A stretch of 64,000 bases of DNA from Nonomuraea jiangxiensis (lineage in GTDB: Bacteria; Actinomycetota; Actinomycetes; Streptosporangiales; Streptosporangiaceae): contig NZ_FNDJ01000032.1 in assembly GCF_900099965.1 (NCBI RefSeq), forward strand, positions 1-64,000, read 5' to 3'. Made by a program: the position numbers and the translations under genes. Positions 16,449-25,578 of the stretch are shown in pieces. The notes under the pieces are model-generated. The model worked only from the letters and a program-made list of their open reading frames with translations. It searched no databases and had not been told where the DNA came from. The stretch's first letter is position 1. Every line of letters starts with the position of its first letter.

Positions 16449-17597
16449 TCAGCCGGGGGTGCGGACGAGGGGCTTGGGGGCGGGGCGCAGGGCCGGGGCG
16501 AGCAGCCCCAGCAGCAGCACCACGCCGGTGATCATGGCGAACGCGGCCGGATAGGACAGACCGCCCGCCACCCAGCCCGTGACGGCCGGTGCCATCAGGC
16601 CCGACATGTACGTGATCGTCGCCACGCCCGCCACCCCCTCGCCCGGCGTCGCCCCCGCGTTGCCCGCCGCCGCGAACACCAGCGGCACCACCACCGCCAC
16701 CCCCAGCCCGATCAGGGCGAACCCCGCGATGCCGAGCACCGGCGTGCGGGCCGCGACCACGAGGACGCCGCCCAGCACCGCCATGAACCCGCCCACCCGG
16801 ACGACCGCGACGGGCCCGAGACGGCGGATGACGTGGTCGCCCACCAGCCGGGTGCTCGCCATGCAGAGCATGAACACCGTGTAGCCGGCCGCCGCGAGGC
16901 CGGGACCGGCCATGGTGACCTGGGTGAGGTAGACGGCGGCCCAGTTCGAGCTGGCGCCCTCGGCGAACGTGGCGCAGAACCCGACCAGGCCGATGGCCAG
17001 GACCGCGCGCCCGGGCAGGGCGAAGCGGCGCGGCGCGGGGGCGTCGGCCGGCGAGTCGTCGGGCATCAGGCCGCGTCCGGCCGCCGCACCCACGGCGAGC
17101 AGCACCAGCGAGACCACGCCCAGATGGATCCTGGCGTCGATCCCCGCGTGCGCCGCCAGGGCGCCGACGCCGCCCGCCGCCAGGCTGCCCACCGACCACA
17201 TGCCGTGCAGGCCGGACATGATCGAGCGGCCGAGGCGGCGTTCGAGCACGACCGCGTGGGAGTTCATCACGACGTCGCACATGCCGGACGTGCCGCCGTA
17301 CAGCAGGAAGGCCGCGAACAGCCAGGCGGGCGCCGGGGCGAGCACGGGCAGGACCATGCCCCCGCACCACAACGCGAGCAGGACGCGGGTGGCGGCCCGC
17401 CCGCCGAAACGGTAGGCCAGGCGACTGGCCATGGGCATGCCGATCAAGGCTCCGATGGGCGGGCACACCAGGGCGAGGCCGAGGGTGCCAGGGCCGAGGT
17501 CCAGGTGGTCCTGTAACCAGGGGATGCGCGTGGCGAGACTGCCCGCGACGGCTCCGTGCAGGGCGAACACGACGGCGATAGCGCGATGATGGCTCAT
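16449..17597 (-). CDS. MFS transporter
   Basis: 382 residues with about 12 hydrophobic segments. It begins with a transmembrane segment containing ALHGAVAGSLATRIPWL, and loop motifs fit the small MFS family related to YbjJ/fucose-type permeases: GMPMASRLAYRFGGR between segments 2 and 3 and GDHVIRRLGP between 8 and 9. Substrate unknown. It diverges from a ROK regulator gene, and the 71-base gap carries two identical 18-base operators, so transporter expression probably answers to the sugar or ligand sensed by that regulator. Confidence 0.88.
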   Translation of the reverse strand: MSHHRAIAVVFALHGAVAGSLATRIPWLQDHLDLGPGTLGLALVCPPIGALIGMPMASRLAYRFGGRAATRVLLALWCGGMVLPVLAPAPAWLFAAFLLYGGTSGMCDVVMNSHAVVLERRLGRSIMSGLHGMWSVGSLAAGGVGALAAHAGIDARIHLGVVSLVLLAVGAAAGRGLMPDDSPADAPAPRRFALPGRAVLAIGLVGFCATFAEGASSNWAAVYLTQVTMAGPGLAAAGYTVFMLCMASTRLVGDHVIRRLGPVAVVRVGGFMAVLGGVLVVAARTPVLGIAGFALIGLGVAVVVPLVFAAAGNAGATPGEGVAGVATITYMSGLMAPAVTGWVAGGLSYPAAFAMITGVVLLLGLLAPALRPAPKPLVRTPG

Positions 17598-17610
17598 GCT
17601 CCGGAAAATA

Positions 17611-17628
17611 TCAGGCAGGCTTCCTGAT
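17611..17628. promoter_or_regulatory. ROK-type operator, copy 1
   Basis: TCAGGCAGGCTTCCTGAT contains the inverted half-sites TCAGG and CCTGA. An identical copy lies 28 bases downstream. It is in the divergent MFS/ROK promoter region. Confidence 0.65.
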
Positions 17629-17638
17629 GAAAAGCCTT

Positions 17639-17656
17639 TCAGGCAGGCTTCCTGAT
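17639..17656. promoter_or_regulatory. ROK-type operator, copy 2
   Basis: Exact repeat of the 17611-17628 sequence, 13 bases ahead of the ROK GTG start. The 28-base spacing (between two and three helical turns) could let two dimers bind cooperatively. Confidence 0.65.
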
Positions 17657-17668
17657 TAATATGGGGCT

Positions 17669-18685
17669 GTGAAGACCGCGACCCCGGCGATGGCCCGCGT
17701 GATCAACGACCGGCTGGCACTCGACCTGCTGCTTGAGCGCGGGCCGCTGACCGCGCCCCAGCTCCGCACCCTGACCGGGCTGTCCAGGCCCACCGTGTCC
17801 GACCTGCTGGAGCGGCTCATGGAGGGCGGGCTCGTCCGGGTCACCGGCGAATACGGCGAGGACCGGCGGGGGCCGAACGCCCGGCTGTACGGGCTGGTCC
17901 CGGACCGGGCCCACGTGGCGGGCGTGGACCTGCGGCGCCACGCGGTCACCGCCGTGGTCGCCGACATCACCGGCCGGGTGGCGGGTGAGGCCACCAAGAC
18001 GATCCGCGGCGAGCTGGACGGCCTGGTCGAGCGGACGATCAGGGACGCCGCCGGGGGCCGCGCGCTCGACACCGTGGTGATCGGCGCGCCGGGGCTGGTG
18101 GATCCGCGCACCGGAGAGCTGGTGGGGGTCAGCGACGTGCCCGGCTGGCGGCCCGGCCTGATGGGCCGGGTGCGTCAGCGCCTGGGTGTCCCGGTGGTGC
18201 TGGAGAACGAGGTCAACCTCGCCGCCGTCGCCGAGTTGCGTACCGGCTCGGCGGCCGGGAGCGAGGACTTCGTGCTGATGTGGCTGGACGACGGGATCGG
18301 CGCGGCGGTCGTTCTGGGTGGGCAGGTGCGCAGGGGAGTGTCCGGAGGCGCGGGGGAGGTCGGGATGCTGGAGGTGGACGGAACGGAGTTCTGCCAGCTC
18401 GTCTCACCGGATGTCATGGCCGGGCTCGACCGGGCGGAGCTGGCCGCGCGGATCGCCAAGGGCGCCGCCGTCACCGTCTCGATCCTGGACCCCGGGCTCG
18501 TCGTGCTCGGAGGCAGGGTCGGGCACCAGGGGGGCGACGAGCTGGCGAGGCTGGTGGCCGAGCGCCTGGGCGCGCTGGCCCCCGCGCCGACCGAGGTCCG
18601 CGCCAGCACGGTCGAGGGCAACGCGGTGCTCCAGGGAGCCGTGCTGACGGCCCTCGACCTGGCCCGCGACCACATCTACGGCTGA
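17669..18685 (+). CDS. ROK-family transcriptional regulator
   Basis: 338 residues: an N-terminal winged helix (RVINDRLALDLLLERGPLT, LSRPTVSDLLERL, residues 10-55) and a sugar kinase-like ROK domain (GVDLRRHAVTAVVADI, GAPGLVDPRTG, LENEVNLAAVAE, GGAGEVG). The ROK zinc motif CxCGxxGCxE is reduced to a single Cys (EFCQLVSPD), so it probably lacks the structural zinc site. It should repress itself and the divergent MFS gene through the twin TCAGG-CCTGA sites and be released by a sugar or related ligand. GTG 17669 is chosen for alignment with the family. Confidence 0.88.
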   Translation: MKTATPAMARVINDRLALDLLLERGPLTAPQLRTLTGLSRPTVSDLLERLMEGGLVRVTGEYGEDRRGPNARLYGLVPDRAHVAGVDLRRHAVTAVVADITGRVAGEATKTIRGELDGLVERTIRDAAGGRALDTVVIGAPGLVDPRTGELVGVSDVPGWRPGLMGRVRQRLGVPVVLENEVNLAAVAELRTGSAAGSEDFVLMWLDDGIGAAVVLGGQVRRGVSGGAGEVGMLEVDGTEFCQLVSPDVMAGLDRAELAARIAKGAAVTVSILDPGLVVLGGRVGHQGGDELARLVAERLGALAPAPTEVRASTVEGNAVLQGAVLTALDLARDHIYG

Positions 18686-18689
18686 CCAC

Positions 18690-19347
18690 CCCAGCACCCC
18701 CGACCACCCCCGCCGCCCTCCGGACCCCGGTGGCGGAGGGCCGGCGCGTCCGCGGAGGACGGGATGCGCCCAGAAGGAGGCGGGCCCCGGGAGGGGGTCT
18801 GGGGGTGGATAGGTCCGAGAGGGGTCCGAGGGCGGGGGTCCGGGAGGAGGTCCGAGAGCCGAAGGGCCTCGGAGGGGCGCCGAGATGGGGCGGCCCCGGG
18901 AGGGTCCGAGGGCGGGCGGGCCTGCGAGGGTCTGAGAGGGACGGGCCTCGGAGGGTCCGAGGGCGAGCGGGCCTGCGAGGGTCTGAGAGGGACAGGCCTC
19001 GGAGGGTCCGAGGGCGGTCGGGCCCGCGAGGGATCCGAGAGCGCGCGGGCCTGGGGTGACGGCGGCGTGGGGTTGACGGCGGGCCTGGGGTTTGCGGCAG
19101 GTCCGGGGTGACGGCGGGCGTGGGGTTGAGGGCGGGCCCGGAGTGAGACGGGCCTGGGGTTGAGGGCGGGCCGGGGTTGAGGGTGGGCCCGGGTTGAGGG
19201 TGGGTCCGAGGTGATGGCGGGCCCGGAGTGAGGATGGGCCCGGAGTGAGACGGGCCTGGGGTTGAGGGCGGGCCCGGAGTGAGGGTGGGCCCGGGTTGAG
19301 GGCGGGCCCGGAGTGAGGGTGGGCCTGGAGTGAGGGTGGGTCCGGGG
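18690..19347. repeat. Non-coding GC-rich imperfect tandem repeats
   Basis: No gene is credible here. From about 18890 to 19045 units of roughly 48-50 bp (GGGTCCGAGGGCG..., GAGGGTCTGAGAGGGAC) repeat three times; from 19090 to 19345 shorter units (GGGTTGAGGGCGGGCCCGG type) repeat many times. The open frames across it are Arg- or Pro-rich by-products. It separates a convergent gene pair (ROK and M20). Confidence 0.75.
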
Positions 19348-20481
19348 TCAGGCTAGGGCTGAGAGTAGGCCGATGGTGAGGGCGGTGCGTTCGGGGATGT
19401 GTTCGACCAGCACGTGCTCGTGCCGGGCGTGCGCCCCGTCGCCCACCGCGCCCATCCCGTCCAGTACGGGCCGCCCCAGCGCCGAGACGAAGTTGCCGTC
19501 GCTGGCGCCCCCGACCGCCGCCTCGTCCAGCAGCCAGCCGAACTCCTCGGCCACCTTCTGGGCCTCCTTGAACAGCCGCCGGGAGGCGGCGTTCGGGGTC
19601 ATGGGCGGCCGGTTCCAATCACCGGTCGCGGAGATCGTCACCCGCGGGTCCGACGCCCGCAGGCCGGCGAACACGTCGTCGATCCGTCGCATCTCCGCCG
19701 GCTCCGTCACCCGCACGTCGACGCCGCAGGTCGCCCGGCCCGCAGAAACGTTGCGCCCGGTGCCGCCGTTGATGAGCCCGACGTTCACGGTGGTGCCGCG
19801 CTCGCGCGACCCGGCCCCGGCCAGCGTCGTGACGATCTCGGCCAGCGCGTGGATCGCGCTCGCGCCCGCGTACGGGTCCAGCCCCGCGTGCGCCTCGATC
19901 CCGGTCACGGTCACGTCGAACAGCCCCACCCCCTTGCGCGCGGTCTTCAGAGCCCCGTTGTGGGAGGCCTCGAAGACCAGGGTCGCCAGCGTGTCCTCAC
20001 CGGCCGCCTCGATGTGCGGGCGCGAGGTCAGGCTGCCGATCTCCTCGTCCCCGTTGAACAGGAACCGCACGCTAGGATGCGGCAGCCCCAGCTCCCGTAG
20101 CCCGCGCACCGCCCAGATCGACTGCACTAGCCCGGTCTTCATGTCGAACACCCCCGGCCCCGTGGCCTTGCCGTCCACCACCGTGAACGGCCACCCGGCG
20201 AGCGTGCCCGTCGGCCAGACGGTGTCGTAGTGGCAGAGCAGCAGCACGGTCCCCGGGGCGGTGCCCTGATAGGTCAGCTCCAGGATGTCGCCGTGCCCGC
20301 CGCCTTCGTGCAGGACCTCGTCGTCCGGCGTCCCGAGCCGCTCGACGGCCAGGCCGCGGATCCCGCGCAGCCCCTTGACCAGCAGAGCCTTGTCGTAGCT
20401 GTGAGTCTCCAGCTCGACCACGGCCTTGAGGTCGTCGAGCATGGCCGGAAGGGCCTGCCGGCTCCAGTCGGTGATCAACAC
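19348..20481 (-). CDS. M20-family metallopeptidase (glutamate carboxypeptidase/ArgE-like)
   Basis: 377 residues. The di-zinc ligands are visible: His in LLCHYDTVWPTG, bridging Asp in GVFDMK, the catalytic Glu pair in NGDEEIGS, an acidic ligand in VFEASHNG and a final His in ARHEHV. An inserted dimerisation domain starts near VTGIEAHAG. Such enzymes cleave acyl-amino acids or glutamyl conjugates. GTG 20481 is selected because GGAAGG lies 6 bases upstream. There is no signal peptide, so it should act in the cytoplasm. Substrate not predictable. Confidence 0.9.
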   Translation of the reverse strand: MLITDWSRQALPAMLDDLKAVVELETHSYDKALLVKGLRGIRGLAVERLGTPDDEVLHEGGGHGDILELTYQGTAPGTVLLLCHYDTVWPTGTLAGWPFTVVDGKATGPGVFDMKTGLVQSIWAVRGLRELGLPHPSVRFLFNGDEEIGSLTSRPHIEAAGEDTLATLVFEASHNGALKTARKGVGLFDVTVTGIEAHAGLDPYAGASAIHALAEIVTTLAGAGSRERGTTVNVGLINGGTGRNVSAGRATCGVDVRVTEPAEMRRIDDVFAGLRASDPRVTISATGDWNRPPMTPNAASRRLFKEAQKVAEEFGWLLDEAAVGGASDGNFVSALGRPVLDGMGAVGDGAHARHEHVLVEHIPERTALTIGLLSALA

Positions 20482-20686
20482 GGAAATCCTTCCAAGTGCC
20501 ACTAGGGAACGGGCGAGCCAGAGCCGAGCGGGATGCCGAGCCACCGGAACGCGAACGGCAGCGTCGAGACGACGAGCAGGGCCTCACTGGCCCGCCTCCT
20601 TCCCGCATTTCGGTCAGCCATTACATGCGGGCATGAGACGTCCTGACAAGTGCGAAGCGGCTATCAGCTGATCAACCTCCCGAGGT

Positions 20687-22120
20687 TCAGGCCGCCGGTA
20701 CGGTCTCGCGCAGCGGCAGGCGTACCTCGAACCAGGTCTCTCCCGGCACCGAGCGGACCTTGATCTCGCCGCCGTGCCGGCCCGCCACGATCCGGTAGGA
20801 GATGTCCAGGCCGAGACCCGTGCCCTCGCCCACGTTCTTCGTGGTGAAGAAGGGCTCGAAGATCCGCTCCTTGATCGCCTCGGGCACCCCGTGGCCGGTG
20901 TCGCCGATCTCGACGATGGCCTCGTCCTCGTCGTGCGCGGTGCGGATGGTAAGCGTGCCCTCCTCGCCCATGGCGTCGAGGGCGTTGTGGATCAGGTTGG
21001 TCCACACCTGATTCAGCTCGCCCGCGTAGCAGGGGATCTCCGGCAGCGTGCGGTCGTAGTCGGTGACCACGCTGATGCCCGGCGAGATCTTCCCGCGGAA
21101 GATCGCGACCGTGCTGTCGAGCAGGTCGTGCACGTCCACCTGCTGGAACGGCGCCCGGTCCATCTGCGAGTATTCCTTGGCCGAGCGGATCAGCGTGGTG
21201 ATGCGCTCGGTCGCCTCGGTCACCTCGTTGAGCATCTGCGAGATCTCGATCGCCTCGGCCAGCCAGTGCAGCGCCGAGGGGGTGTGCGCCTCGCCCACCT
21301 TGGTACGGATCTTCGCCAGGTCCGCGGTCGAGAACCCGGCGTTGACCAGGGCGGGGGCCAGCTCCCAGGGGTCGTCGACGCCCTGCTCCTCCAGCGCCTC
21401 GCCGAGCTCGTCCTCGGCGTCGGAGATCTCCAGCGGCGAGCGCTGCCGCTGGTTGCCCAGGTTGCGGGTGCAGGCCTCCTGCGCCTCGATCAGCGTGCGC
21501 AGCTTCTCCGGCGGGATGCCGTCCTCGGCGAGCTGGGCCAGCCGCAGGCGCGAGGTCTGGATCAGCGTGCGCAGCTCGCTCACCGCCCGTACGGCCGCCG
21601 CCGCCGGGTTGTTCAGCTCGTGCGTGAGCCCGGCCGTGATCGTGCCGAGCGCGGTCAGCCGTTGCCGCCGGTCGATGATCTCCCGCTGCATCCTGCCGCC
21701 CGACATCAGGCCGTCGAGCAGGTGCATCGCCATCGGGAACCACTCGGCCACGATGTAGGCGAACTTCTTGGCCGGCAACATGAACATGCGCGAGGGCGCG
21801 GTCGCGCGCAACGTGTGCTGGTAGGTCACCGGCGCCCGCTCGCCCAGGTAGGCCGCGGTGGCGCCGCCGTAGACGCCGGGCTGCGAGACGCGCGGCATCG
21901 CGACCGTCCCGGCGCTCACCGTCTGGCTGATCATCTGGATCTCGCCCTCGATCAGCACCGCGAAACACTCGGCCGGTTCGCCCTGCCGGACGATGTCCTC
22001 GTCCTGCGCGTAGGTCTGCACCCTGCCGCTGCTCGCGAGCTTGGCGAGCTGCTCGTCGCTCAGCCGCTCGAACAGGAACAGTTTCCGCAGCTCGCCGATG
22101 TCGATGTTCGTGCCGCTCAT
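20687..22120 (-). CDS. Soluble sensor histidine kinase with N-terminal cyclic-nucleotide-binding domain
   Basis: 477 residues, no membrane segment. An N-terminal cNMP-binding (CRP-like) domain spans about 10-125 (IVRQGEPAECFAVLIEGEI). A histidine-containing segment (GLTHELNNP, His167) follows, then the ATPase core with the N box NLIHNALDAM, G1 DTGHGVP, F box FEPFFTTK and G2 GTGLGL. It should phosphorylate a receiver domain. The gene upstream encodes a receiver fused to a thioredoxin-reductase-like enzyme and overlaps by 4 bases (ATGA), so the two products almost certainly work together, perhaps as a redox or cyclic-nucleotide sensing pair. Confidence 0.9.
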   Translation of the reverse strand: MSGTNIDIGELRKLFLFERLSDEQLAKLASSGRVQTYAQDEDIVRQGEPAECFAVLIEGEIQMISQTVSAGTVAMPRVSQPGVYGGATAAYLGERAPVTYQHTLRATAPSRMFMLPAKKFAYIVAEWFPMAMHLLDGLMSGGRMQREIIDRRQRLTALGTITAGLTHELNNPAAAAVRAVSELRTLIQTSRLRLAQLAEDGIPPEKLRTLIEAQEACTRNLGNQRQRSPLEISDAEDELGEALEEQGVDDPWELAPALVNAGFSTADLAKIRTKVGEAHTPSALHWLAEAIEISQMLNEVTEATERITTLIRSAKEYSQMDRAPFQQVDVHDLLDSTVAIFRGKISPGISVVTDYDRTLPEIPCYAGELNQVWTNLIHNALDAMGEEGTLTIRTAHDEDEAIVEIGDTGHGVPEAIKERIFEPFFTTKNVGEGTGLGLDISYRIVAGRHGGEIKVRSVPGETWFEVRLPLRETVPAA

Positions 22121-23772
22121 TGCTTCTCCAGGTAACGGTGTACGAGCGCGACGGCCATCGCGCCCTCCCCGACGGCGGAGGCCACTCTCTTGATCGAGTC
22201 GGCGCGTACGTCACCGGCGGCCAGCACCCCGGGCACGTTGGTCTCCAGGTAGTACGGCTCCCGGCGCAGGGGCCAGTTGCGTGGCCGCTTACCGCCCTGC
22301 ACCAGGTCGGGCCCGGTGAGCACGAACCCCTTCGCGTCCCGCTCGACCGTCTCGCCCAGCCAGGAGGTGTACGGCTCGGCCCCGATGAACACGAACAGCC
22401 ACTGCGCGTCGACCGTGCGCTCCGCGCCCGCGCCCTTGGCGGACAGCGTCAGCCGCTCCAGGTGGCCGTCACCGTCACCGCCGGTGACCTGCGTCTGCAG
22501 GTGCACCTCGATGTGGGGGATCGCGGCGATCTGCTCGATGAGGTAGTGAGACATGGACTTCTCCAAACCATCACCTCTCACCAACAAATGCACCTTGCTC
22601 GCGAATCCCGAGAGGTAGACGGCCGCCTGACCGGCCGAGTTGGCCGCGCCCACGATGTAGACCTCCGCGCCCTTGCACGAGGGCGCCTCGGTGAGGGCGG
22701 CGCCGTAGTAGACGCCCCGGCCCGCGAACTCCTCCACCCCGGGCGCCTCCAGCCGCCGGTAGCTGACGCCGGTCGCCAGGATCACCGCGTGCGCCGCGAT
22801 CTCCCCGCCGTCCTTGAACCCCACCACGCGCGCCTGACCGCGCGGCTCCAGCGAGACCACCTTGCGCGCGGTCAGCAGCTCGGCCCCGAACTTCAGCGCC
22901 TGCCTGCGGGCCCGGTCGGCGAGCTGCTGGCCGGAGACGCCGTCGGGGAAGCCCAGGTAGTTCTCGATCCGGGAGCTCTGACCGGCCTGGCCGCCCGAGG
23001 AGTAGGCCTCGACCAGCACCGTGTTCAGGCCCTCCGAGGCGCCGTAGACGGCCGCGCCGAGCCCGGCGGGCCCGCCGCCGATCACGATCAGGTCGTAGAA
23101 GTCGGTCGCCGGGGTCGTCGACAGGCCCACCGCCGAGGCCAGCGACGCCTGGTCGGGCGACTCCAGCGTGACGCCGTCGGCCGTCACCACCAGCGGCAGA
23201 TGGCACTCGTCACCGGCCGCCTTCACCAGCTGTGCGCCCTCCGGGTCCTCGGCCAGCATCCACCGGTACGGCACGTGGTTGCGGGCCAGGAAGTCACGCA
23301 CCCGGTAGGACGGCGCCGACCACCGGTCGCCCACCACCCGCAACTCCACCTGCTCGACCCGCTCGGTACGCAACCAGGCGTCGAGCTGGCCGTCGATCAC
23401 CGGGTAGAACTTCTCCTCCGGCGGATCCCACGGCTTGAGCATGTAATGATCGAGATCCACCACGTTGATCGCCTGGATCGCCGCGTCGGTGTCGGCATAG
23501 GCCGTCAGCAGCACCCTACGGGCATAGGGATACATGTCCATGGCGGCCTCGAGGAACTCCACGCCGTTCATCTGCGGCATGCGGTAGTCGGCCAGGATCG
23601 CCGCCACCTCGTCGCCGCGCAGGCGCATCTCCCGGACCGCCTCGATGCCGTCCCGGGCCGCCTCCGCGCGGACGATCCGATATTCCTGGCCGTATCGGCG
23701 TCTCAGATCGCGGGCGACGGCTCTCGAAACGCCAGGGTCGTCGTCCACGGTCACGATGACCGGCTTGTCCAT
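22117..23772 (-). CDS. Receiver domain-thioredoxin reductase-like FAD oxidoreductase fusion
   Basis: 551 residues. Residues 1-125 form a response-regulator receiver: acidic pocket DDD (10-12), phospho-acceptor Asp62 in LADYRMP, Lys113 in MLKP. A linker with a thioredoxin-like fold (about 140-215) leads to a FAD/NAD(P)H domain like thioredoxin reductase: GGGPAG (232-237), SGGQAGQSSRIENYLGFP, ATGVSYR, GDVR. The redox CxxC of true thioredoxin reductase is replaced by AANSAG, so it cannot reduce thioredoxin in the usual way; it may produce peroxide or act as an NAD(P)H sensor. First gene of a two-gene unit with the cNMP histidine kinase. Confidence 0.9.
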   Translation of the reverse strand: MDKPVIVTVDDDPGVSRAVARDLRRRYGQEYRIVRAEAARDGIEAVREMRLRGDEVAAILADYRMPQMNGVEFLEAAMDMYPYARRVLLTAYADTDAAIQAINVVDLDHYMLKPWDPPEEKFYPVIDGQLDAWLRTERVEQVELRVVGDRWSAPSYRVRDFLARNHVPYRWMLAEDPEGAQLVKAAGDECHLPLVVTADGVTLESPDQASLASAVGLSTTPATDFYDLIVIGGGPAGLGAAVYGASEGLNTVLVEAYSSGGQAGQSSRIENYLGFPDGVSGQQLADRARRQALKFGAELLTARKVVSLEPRGQARVVGFKDGGEIAAHAVILATGVSYRRLEAPGVEEFAGRGVYYGAALTEAPSCKGAEVYIVGAANSAGQAAVYLSGFASKVHLLVRGDGLEKSMSHYLIEQIAAIPHIEVHLQTQVTGGDGDGHLERLTLSAKGAGAERTVDAQWLFVFIGAEPYTSWLGETVERDAKGFVLTGPDLVQGGKRPRNWPLRREPYYLETNVPGVLAAGDVRADSIKRVASAVGEGAMAVALVHRYLEKQ

Positions 23773-23897
23773 GCGTCACGCCCCACCTTCGTCACAGGTC
23801 CTTACCCGAAGGATGCCATGCGCTCAAAGCTGGCTGAGCACGCGCTCATATCATGGACGGAGGCACGGACGCGGGTGACACGCCCGCGCGGCGATCG

Positions 23898-24659
23898 TCA
23901 GGCGATGACGCGGCTCTCCCCGCCGTCGACCAGCATCGAGATCCCGTTCACGAACGAGGCCCGCTCGCTGGCCAGGAACGCCACCACGTCCCCCACCTCC
24001 TCCGGGAGCCCGACGCGGCCCACCGGCACCCCGCTGATCCGCCCGTTCAGCGCCTCCTCGGACGTGTACCGCCCGCGCAGCCGGTCGGTGTCGATCGGGC
24101 CCGGCATCACGTTGTTGACCAGCACGCCCTCGCCGCCGACCTCACGGGCCAGCGTACGCACGAGGCCGGCCACGGCCGGGCGGACGGCGTTGGACAGCAG
24201 CAGGCCGTTGATCGCCTCACGGACCGAGCTACTGGTGATCGTGATGATCCGGCCCCAGCCGCGCGAGCGCATGTCGGGCAGGACCGCCCGCGCCAGGCGT
24301 ACGACGCTGAGCAGGTTGCGCTGCACCGCGACGTCCCAGTCGTCGAGCCCGACCTCGTCGAAGCGCCCGCCCACCGGCCCGCCCCCGTTGGCCACCAGGA
24401 TGTCGACCGGGCCGAGCACGTCGCGGGTCTCCTCGACCACCCGCCGGGCGGCGTCGGGATCCTCCAGATCGGCCAGCACGGCGTGCACCACCTTGCCGAA
24501 CTCCTGCAGCTCCACCACCGCGTCCGCGAGCCGTTCGGGGTTGCGGGCGCACACGCAGACGTCGCACCCCTCCCGCGCGAGGCTCCTTGCCGCGCCGAGG
24601 CCGATGCCCGCGCTGCCTCCGGTGACGAGGGCGACCTTGCCCGAGATGCCGAGATCCAT
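23898..24659 (-). CDS. Atypical SDR-family protein lacking the YxxxK active site
   Basis: 253 residues. TGGSAGIG near residue 13 is normal, but NNAG is replaced by ANGGGP, and the catalytic YxxxK is replaced by SNAVR before PAVAGLVRTLARE. A subgroup of 3-oxoacyl-reductase-like SDRs with this pattern is known and is thought not to use the classical tetrad. The sequence is otherwise intact (C-terminal MLVDGG), so it is not a pseudogene. ATG 24659 fits the family start. It stands alone, and its substrate is unknown. Confidence 0.85.
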   Translation of the reverse strand: MDLGISGKVALVTGGSAGIGLGAARSLAREGCDVCVCARNPERLADAVVELQEFGKVVHAVLADLEDPDAARRVVEETRDVLGPVDILVANGGGPVGGRFDEVGLDDWDVAVQRNLLSVVRLARAVLPDMRSRGWGRIITITSSSVREAINGLLLSNAVRPAVAGLVRTLAREVGGEGVLVNNVMPGPIDTDRLRGRYTSEEALNGRISGVPVGRVGLPEEVGDVVAFLASERASFVNGISMLVDGGESRVIA

Positions 24660-24720
24660 AGGGGCGACTATAGATCGTCCGGTGGGCCCCGAGCGTGTCA
24701 CGGAGCCGAGCGGGCGGCGG

Positions 24721-25578
24721 TCAGTCCACGGGCACCCGCGTGAGCTTGTCCGGGTTCAGCACTCCGTAGAGGCCCTTGATGCGGCCATCGACGATGTCGA
24801 GCATGACCAGCTGGTGCCCCTCCTCGAGGCTGGTCAGGAGCGCGATCCCGCCGTTGACCTCGACCAGCCGGGACTCGCTGAACTGGTACCGGGACGTGAG
24901 GCCGAGCAGGAAGGAGGCCACCTTCTGCCGGCCGGCGATGGGCCGCAGTGCCGCCCTGGTCCGGCCGCCGCCGTCGTTCCAGAGCACGACGTCCTCGTGC
25001 AGGAGGTCGGTGAGCGCGGTCAGGTCGCCGCCGCCCGCCGCCTCCATGAACTTCACCAGCAGCTCGGCGTGCTCCTGCGTCGAGGGCCGGAACCTGTCAC
25101 GCCCCTCTGCCAGCCGCAGCGAGGCTCGGCGGTACATCTGCCTGGCGTTGGGCACGGAGGCGCCGACGATCCCGGCGATCTCGTCGTACGGGAGCTCGAA
25201 CGCCTCCCGCAGCACGAACACCGCTCGCTCGGGCGGCGAGAGCCGCTCCATCAGGTGCAGGGTCGCGAACGAGACGGTGTCACGCAGCTCGGCCGTGTCC
25301 AGCGGCCCCGCCTCCGACGTCATGACCGGCTCGGGCAACCACGGCCCGGTGTAGGCCTCCCGCTTGACCCGTGCCGAGCGGAGCTGGTCGAGCGCCAGCC
25401 GCGAGACCACCGTCGTCAGGAAGGCGCGCGGCTCCCTGACCTGGCTCTGGTCGGTGCCCTGCCAGCGCAGCCATGCCTCCTGCACCACGTCCTCGGCGTC
25501 CCACATGCTGCCCAGCAGCCGGTAGGCCAGCCCGAGCAGCATCGGACGGTGTTCCTCGAAGTCCACGGCCGGCATCAT
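24721..25578 (-). CDS. SigJ-type ECF sigma factor with SnoaL-like C-terminal domain
   Basis: 285 residues. Region 2 appears as YRLLGSMWDAEDVVQEAWLRW and region 4 as LSPPERAVFVLREAFELPYDEIAGIVG, followed by a SnoaL-like domain (FMEAAGGGDLTALTDLLHEDVVLW, IAGRQKVASFLLG). This layout is ECF41/SigJ, where the C-terminal domain tunes activity in place of a separate anti-sigma. Such sigma factors are typically paired with an oxidoreductase or carboxymuconolactone decarboxylase gene, as here. The ATG at 25578 overlaps the upstream gene's TGA (ATGA). Confidence 0.92.
   Translation of the reverse strand: MMPAVDFEEHRPMLLGLAYRLLGSMWDAEDVVQEAWLRWQGTDQSQVREPRAFLTTVVSRLALDQLRSARVKREAYTGPWLPEPVMTSEAGPLDTAELRDTVSFATLHLMERLSPPERAVFVLREAFELPYDEIAGIVGASVPNARQMYRRASLRLAEGRDRFRPSTQEHAELLVKFMEAAGGGDLTALTDLLHEDVVLWNDGGGRTRAALRPIAGRQKVASFLLGLTSRYQFSESRLVEVNGGIALLTSLEEGHQLVMLDIVDGRIKGLYGVLNPDKLTRVPVD

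Noticed and set aside
18690..19347. Possible small Arg-rich genes in the repeat region
   Set aside because: Open frames exist in several phases because the repeats lack AT-rich stops. None has a start context, domain or consistent third-position pattern.
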